Assembly (NCBI GenBank): GCA_003255065.1 | Contig: QAOA01006013.1 | Coordinates: 62,265 to 126,264, forward strand | Length of the DNA stretch: 64,000 nt | Direction of reading: 5' to 3' | Source: Cercis canadensis | Taxonomy: Eukaryota; Streptophyta; Magnoliopsida; Fabales; Fabaceae | Shown here: positions 58,301 through 64,000 of the stretch, piece by piece | Layout: each line of letters opens with the position of its first letter | How positions within the stretch are numbered: the first letter of the stretch is position 1 | The notes under the pieces: generated by a model | What the model saw: the letters and a program-made list of their open reading frames with translations, nothing else | The model's database searches: none | What the model was told of the DNA's origin: nothing | Made by a program: the position numbers and the translations under genes

Positions 58301-61300
58301 TTTTGTTTTGAAGTACTTTTTGGTGGCATCTGAGATTAAGGTTAAATTTTCTGATCCTCCCCCCATAAAAATTTTGTGATGTAGAGTGCTGGAATGCAAG
58401 CTATCGATGAAATTGTTCCAACTCTTCTACATGCACTGGAGGATGATAAAACTTCTGACACTGCACTTGATGGCCTCAAACAAATTCTAAGGTAATATTT
58501 TTGTTGTTGTCATTGCCATAGGCATCATAATACTTCTGTTGTTGTTACTGATTCTTTTTCTTATTTCCTTTTACTAAATGATTGTATTTTCTTCTTTTCA
58601 GTGTGAGAACAAGTGCAGTATTGCCTCACATTTTGCCGAAACTGGTTCATCTTCCCGTGTCGTATGTGTCTGTCTTTTTTTATTGAATTGTTCCAAGTGC
58701 TCTTCTTTTTCTGATTCTTTTCTAAAGAGCTTTCTGATTTATGTTCAGTGCCTTCCACGCACATGCTCTAGGGGCTTTAGCAGAGGTTGCTGGACCTGGC
58801 CTTGACTTTCACCTTGGTACTGTACTTCCTCCTTTGCTCTCTGCAATGGGAGCTGATGACAAGGTACCCTAGGCAGCATTTATTATATTTGGAGAAATTG
58901 TTTTCTGTAACATAATATCTGAATCTGCATATTTCCATTTCTATTTGCTATGATTTTGCTTCAGATCCTAAGGAGTTAGATACATTGCATCTTTTATTTT
59001 TTATTTTTATTTATTTATTTATTTTATATATATATAAATTGTTGATTGTTGAAATTTTAGGAGGTTCAAACTTTGGCTAAGGAGGCTGCTGAAACAGTGG
59101 TCTTGGTTATTGATGAGGAAGGTGTGGAGCCACTCACAACAGAGCTTGTGAAAGGTGTTTGTGATAGTCAGGTACTTCTGTCGTAATATCTAGTGGAATT
59201 CAAGTCCTTGTCTCAGTGTGTGTTTATGAGATTAACGTAATGTGTTTCTTCTTTGACTATTTATATTTACAGGCTGCAGTAAGACGATCATCTTCATATT
59301 TGATAGGATACTTCTTCAAAAACAGCAAGTTGTATCTGGTTGATGAAGCTCCAAACATTATATCTACTCTAATCATCTTGCTTAGTGATCCAGATTCATC
59401 TACTGTTACTGTAAGTTGTATAATGAGTAGTTCACCCTGTACTGTAGATCTTCTCTACATGATTGTTTGTTTTCTGCTTTCAATTAGGTTGCTTGGGAAG
59501 CCTTATCAAGGGTCATCAGTTCAGGACCCAAGGAGGTACTTCCTTCCTACATAAAACTAGTCCGTGATGCTGTATCAACATCCAGAGATAAAGAGCGGAG
59601 GAAGAAAAAGGTGGGTCTGCATCTTTAAAGTTTATACCCGACTTGTTTTATACCAGGAGAGGGAGGGGGGTGTCCAACTGGGCGCACTTATTTCAGATTG
59701 TGTTTCAGGTTCCTAATGGTAAATTTGAGATTGAATGGTTTTGTCTGTTGTTTTATTCCTCTGCAGGGAGGACCAATTCTTATACCTGGATTTTGTCTTC
59801 CAAAAGCACTTCAGCCTTTGCTGCCAATTTTTCTCCAAGTATTCCTCCTTTTTAATTGCATTAGATGTTCTGTATTTATAACAGCTGACACTCTTGCATA
59901 GTTCTGGTAGTGTGCTTCCAGTTTTATGTTTACTGTTTTCACGTCCTATATGGATATTTAAAGTTACCTATTATAGTATCATCTTGGTTTTAACTTACCC
60001 TATTATGCCATCTCTCTCTCTCTCCACACACACATAGGAACAATGTAGTTGAATAGTATTATTTGTAAGTAATTGAAAATGCAAGTGTCCTTATTCTAAA
60101 GAAATTCAAGGTTTTGATGTGAAATATTTAATTTGATGCAACTTGCAGTTTTACCTTGTATGTTGCTTACTGTAAAGTTGTTTTGCAACTTGAAGAGCTG
60201 CTCATGTGTCGAGGATCTCTATTGCCTTATCTCTTTGCTCCCTGTTAACCTCACATTCTTTAATTTTTTTCCTTCAGGGGGATGCTCATTTGAGTTTTCT
60301 GGTTACAACTTTAGTGTGACTTCCTACCTAAGTTTCAATTTTCTTAACCATTGTGCCTATAACTTATTTTTCACTGGGCTCATTGCAGTTTATGTCCTTC
60401 ACTCTTTTTTTGTTGTTGTTGTTGTTGTTGAAGAATGCTATGTGCTGATGATTATTTGTCTGTTATATAGCGGAAAAATATTTTCTGGCCTCTGAATATT
60501 ATATGTGGCATATACTCATAGTCATATGTTCACTGATTGTGCTATTAGGGTCTCATAAGTGGGTCTGCTGAATTAAGGGAGCAGGCAGCATTGGGACTTG
60601 GTGAACTGATAGAGGTGACCAGTGAACAATCACTCAAGGAATTTGTCATCCCAATAACAGGGTATCTAAAAAAGAAATTTGCTGATGTAGATTGTAATCT
60701 TAATCTTGGTACTACAGTTGTGCTAGATTGTCCTACTGATGTCATTGTATAAATGAGCACCATTGCTATGTTAATATGCTGCTCCTCTCTTTCTCTTTTA
60801 TGTCATTACTCTTCCTGAATCACTTCATTCATGGTCTGTTTGCTGTTACCCATCTGCATGAAAACTATGGAGAATTTATTGAAGAAGTTTGGCTCATGGT
60901 ATCATACACGTTATGATTATAATCATTTTTCTATTTGTAAAATTCTCATTAAAAGGTGCCAAGGCGGTGCAACCTGCACACATTGAGGATGTAACTGGCT
61001 TGCCTGATAAAAAGAAATTAAGAAAGCTATCATGATTAGAGTCTCTGAATCATAAGAAGGAAATGTTCCTTGGATATGAAAGATGGTATGGCATCCAAGC
61101 AAATGGAAAACTTGAGAACTAATAGAGAAAAAAAGGAACTGTTCGTCTTGAAATGCTCTTATTTCTTTTCTATTATGTATTCTAGGTCAAACACCCTGGA
61201 GTCATAGCTTTTAGACTTTTGGGGGTTGTGGTACGGAATTCTTGTTTCCTTGGAATTATATAGTGTGTTCTTTACTAGGTTTATTTGAATTTTATAATGA

Positions 61301-63798
61301 GATTAAAGTTATGGTTTATGTATTTATTGATCTTTAGCCAGTTTTTGTCTTATCCTAATTATCCTTCTTGTATACCAACTGCTGTGTAGATTTTCTGTCC
61401 CTTTTGGGCATTAAATGAAATTATATTCAACTTATTCTTACTTTGCCATTATGATTGTCACAGGCCTCTTATCCGGATAATAGGTGATCGCTTCCCCTGG
61501 CAGGTGAAGAGTGCCATCTTGTCTACTCTGAGCATCATGATAAGAAAGGGTGGCATGGCCTTGAAACCTTTTCTTCCTCAGCTTCAAACAACATTTGTTA
61601 AGTGTCTACAGGATAACACAAGGTTAGTATGAGGAGACAACCTTTTTTTTGTGTTATCATTCACTAATTGCTTCTTTCGTCTATATAAAATATATACGTT
61701 GAACTTCACTTGCTATTGTATGCTTTTGCTCTTCTCTTATTGATGGCTTATTGATCAACTTCCATGATTTATCTTCCTTGCTTATTCGTGATTGTGCGAC
61801 TGCAGAACTGTCCGTTCAAGTGCAGCCCTGGCTCTTGGAAAGCTAAGTGGACTAAGTACCAGGGTTGACCCTTTAGTTGGCGATTTGTTGTCCAGTCTGC
61901 AGGTAAATTTTTTTGCTTTTTATTTTTTTTNTTTAATCATCATCTATGTTGCACAGGTACTGGTACAAGTTTTGTACCCGGTATGGTATGAAACGTAGGA
62001 ACAGAAATTTTCCAAAAAAATGGGGTACGGGTACGGGTACGCCACCTTATATGTGTATGTATATGTATATATAACAATCACATAGCCCCAAAGAGGAGTT
62101 CCTTTTCCAGAACATTAGATGAGGAGGAATCAGTAATAGGCTTATTAGTGCAGCTAGGAAAATTTGAGTTATTATCAGTAGGAGTTGAAGCCATATTACC
62201 TCAAAGGTAGCTGGAAAAACCAGCTTCAACGGGCAAATCATGCCATATTCCTTCAATTCAGCTGTTCGCAGAATAGAGAATAGAATGGGGGCTGGGTTTG
62301 TGAAGGATCAAAGCTAATGGGGGAGAAAAAGAGAATCAGTGTAAAACAAGGCCAAAATGGGCGTTTCAGCCATTTCAAAATGTACCAATTTTTTTTTTTT
62401 TTTCCCTTAAAAAAGGAGCTGAGATGCATTTCCACCTTTGGTTCTAGCACATCTCGGAAACGGGTACGGTGCCGATTTTGAAGTACCGGTGCAACATCTC
62501 ATCATCATCATTTCTGTTATTATCGTTATTTATCACAAATCTTAGTTATGCTAGCCTGCTGGATTTTATTTATGTAATTCAAAGTTGTTGAAATTTGAAT
62601 TCTTAGGGATCAGATGGTGGTGTCCGTGAGGCTATTTTGACTTCTTTGAAAGGTGTCCTGAAGCATGCTGGGAAGAATGTGAGCTCTGCTGTCAGAAATC
62701 GTGTTTACATTGTTTTAAAGGATCTGATTAATCATGATGATGACCAAGTTCGAAATGATGCTGCAAACATATTGGGCATCTTGACTCAGGTTTGTCAGCT
62801 AGTGGAAGAAATAGCATATACCAACTACATCTATATTTAGGTTTATTTTATCTTGATTCTGCAGTTGAGCAATAACAATTTACTCTGAATTATTATTTTT
62901 TATCATATACCAACTATGTCTAGTGGAAGAAATAGCATATACCAACTATATCTCTGTTGGGTTGTGTTATTCATATTTTGCTATTGTTATTGCTGCCACG
63001 AGTTAGTTTTAGTAACTTTATCTGCATTTCCTGGATTTGTTGCTGATTTTTAATTCGACTTTGTTGTTGTATTATGTCTTCTTATATCTTATGATTTGCT
63101 CATATTTATAACTGCAGTACCTTGAAGATGTCCAGCTGACTGAGTTGATTCAGGAACTATCAAGTCTGGCTTTGTCACCAAGCTGGCCTCCTAGGCATGG
63201 CTCTGTCCTTACAATCTCTTCCATGTTCCACCACAACCCTGCTCCAATTTGTTTGTCTCCTTCTTTGCTGTCTATTTTAGATCGCCTAAAAGACACTTTG
63301 AAGGATGAGAAGGTATGTTAATTAATCCAGAATTTTCATTTTTAATTTATAGTATTCGTATTTGTTGACGTTTTGCTGTAAGACAGTTCCCTCTTCGTGA
63401 AACTTCAACAAAGGCATTAGGAAGGCTTCTCCTTTATCAATGTCAGAGGGATCATTTTGACACTGTGCTGTGTAAGGATATTCTATCATTGCTAGTTTCA
63501 TCCACACGGGATGACTCTAGTGAAGTTAGAAGAAGGGCTTTAGCTGCTATAAAGGCTGTTGCCAAAGTATGTGTTTGAGCAGTCCATCTTTAATAAAAAT
63601 ATGAATTGTGGAATGAATAATGTGGAAAATGTATAAGCTTTTCATTCCTGAAACATTGATTGCAGGAAAATCCTGCAGCCATTTTGGCCCTCATTACCAT
63701 TGTTGGCCCTTCTCTGGCAGAGTGCTTAAAAGACGGAAATACTCCAGTCAGACTCGCCTCAGAAAGATGTGCTTTACATGCCTTCCAATTGACAAAGG
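43345..63798 (+). CDS. GCN1: GCN1/ILITYHIA, activator of the eIF2-alpha kinase GCN2 (3' end outside the window)
   Basis: 58 exons, 7771 nt, about 2590 codons: 43345-43459, 44581-44957, 45091-45222, 45344-45725, 45869-46015, 46251-46435, 46534-46660, 46797-46870, 46944-47020, 47132-47168, 47250-47416, 48281-48464, 48786-48863, 49078-49197, 49303-49362, 50073-50198, 50285-50390, 50484-50653, 50935-51237, 51328-51444, 51632-51733, 51822-51971, 52078-52242, 52312-52488, 52855-52977, 53264-53344, 53433-53549, 53997-54169, 54551-54628, 54711-54858, 54961-55083, 55172-55228, 55333-55443, 55523-55714, 55788-55961, 56281-56391, 56485-56554, 56650-56728, 57024-57126, 57204-57374, 57600-57722, 57802-57915, 58033-58139, 58222-58273, 58385-58491, 58602-58661, 58749-58863, 59061-59171, 59273-59410, 59488-59610, 59767-59838, 60549-60661, 61464-61622, 61806-61902, 62607-62789, 63118-63312, 63387-63566, 63666-63798. 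The protein is HEAT repeats throughout ([34 protein letters not shown]). GCN1 binds ribosomes and GCN2 during starvation, cold and pathogen responses. A Lys-rich loop ([24 protein letters not shown]) spans exons 17-18. All junctions keep frame. Intron 17 is GC-AG. Confidence 0.96.
46048..46068. repeat. Poly(T) run in GCN1 intron 5
   Basis: An uninterrupted T run of about 20 lies in the intron. It is the kind of site where sequence length is unreliable. Confidence 0.9.
49401..49890. repeat. Duplicated contig ends around an N in GCN1 intron 15
   Basis: A 207-bp segment starting TTGCCTTGAGAGGTCATC occurs at 49401-49607 and at 49684-49890 with one difference. A single N at 49608 follows the first copy. 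After the N, ACTGTATATTTG repeats the 12 bp that precede the first copy, so the first copy looks like a spurious extra contig end with a small deletion. Confidence 0.9.
50391..50483 (+). other. GC-AG intron of GCN1 (intron 17)
   Basis: The exon end GCTG is followed by GCAAGTG, and the next exon resumes as DKGKTAKVE after CATCTAG. The only in-frame junction uses the GC donor. Confidence 0.82.
61942..62505. mobile_element. Inverted-repeat transposon fragment in GCN1 intron 54 (possibly hAT-derived)
   Basis: The left end ATGTTGCACAGGTACT and the right end, in reverse complement ATGTTGCACCGGTACT, form imperfect terminal inverted repeats. Both ends are rich in GGGTAC units. ATCATCAT lies on both sides and could be an 8-bp target duplication, but the flanks are simple sequence. 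On the minus strand the middle opens with ATG and [13 protein letters not shown], a Ser/Thr/Asn-rich start that resembles the N-termini of hAT transposases. No catalytic domain follows, so this would be a deletion derivative. A single N at 61931 lies in a T run just to the left. Confidence 0.55.
62799..62948. repeat. Short direct repeat in GCN1 intron 55
   Basis: CTAGTGGAAGAAATAGCATA plus TACCAACTA occurs at about 62799 and again at about 62919, roughly 120 bp apart. Part of it (CATATACCAACTA) also occurs a third time just before the second copy. Confidence 0.8.
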
Positions 63799-64000
63799 GT
63801 ACTTTCATATGCATTATGTTTATGCTCTTTATGTTACTCTCTGGAAGGACCATCCAGAAGGATATCTCTTGCTACTGCCTTTTTAAAAAAATTGGTAATA
63901 ATCGTTGTTTTGCTAGGAAAAATTGATTTTGGACATACTCCCTTCAGTGTGACTAAAACAGCCACCTATTTCCTCTTAGACCCTTTCCTAGTACTTGCAA

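Noticed and set aside
1-64000. CRISPR arrays, tRNA or rRNA genes, organelle-derived insertions
   Set aside because: I looked for regularly spaced repeats, cloverleaf-type sequences and known organelle genes by eye and saw none.

Overview
This is nuclear DNA of a flowering plant, most likely a dicot. The genes are intron-rich with AT-rich introns. Every recognisable protein is plant-type: a YTH/ECT m6A reader, the nuclear-pore anchor NUA, the SCAR/WAVE subunit PIR, plastid pTAC3, GDSL lipases, a DREB factor and GCN1/ILITYHIA. There is also a Ty1/copia retrotransposon. I cannot name the species. Eight isolated N characters mark contig joins, so this is a draft assembly.

Layout. (1) At 1-3.4 kb, the 3' end of an ECT-type YTH gene (+) faces the last exon of NUA (-), tail to tail. 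(2) At 3.44-8.64 kb lies a young copia element (+) with two near-identical 181-bp LTRs, plus a stray LTR tail up to 8.71 kb. (3) At 8.75-14.03 kb are the first 13 exons of PIR/SRA1 (-), about 449 codons; the remaining two thirds of the gene are missing. One of its introns is a U12-type AT-AC intron. (4) At 16.2-24.15 kb is a complete 13-exon pTAC3 (-). (5) At 24.86-37.93 kb are three tandem five-exon GDSL esterase/lipase genes (-) with nearly identical exon lengths. (6) At 40.3-40.9 kb is an intronless DREB-type AP2 gene (-). (7) From 43.3 kb to the window end is GCN1 (+), 58 exons visible and about 2590 codons; only the last few tens of codons lie outside.

The most notable point is the junction across the copia element. 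From memory, ECT8 and NUA are neighbours in Arabidopsis (At1g79270/At1g79280), while PIR, pTAC3 and LTL1-type GDSL genes belong to another conserved neighbourhood (At5g18410/At5g18430 and At3g04260/At3g04290). Here the NUA last exon sits directly where PIR exon 14 should be, and the copia element between them has no visible target-site duplication. This is either an ectopic recombination between copia copies that cut both genes, or a misassembly across a repeat.

The genes do not form one pathway. They cover mRNA reading, nuclear export, actin nucleation, plastid transcription, cuticle and lipid metabolism, stress transcription and general amino-acid control of translation. I found no gene cluster or clearly novel system. 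The unusual signals are the chimeric junction, the minor-spliceosome intron, two GC-AG introns, two inverted-repeat elements, candidate uORFs before GCN1, and duplicated contig ends around the N characters.
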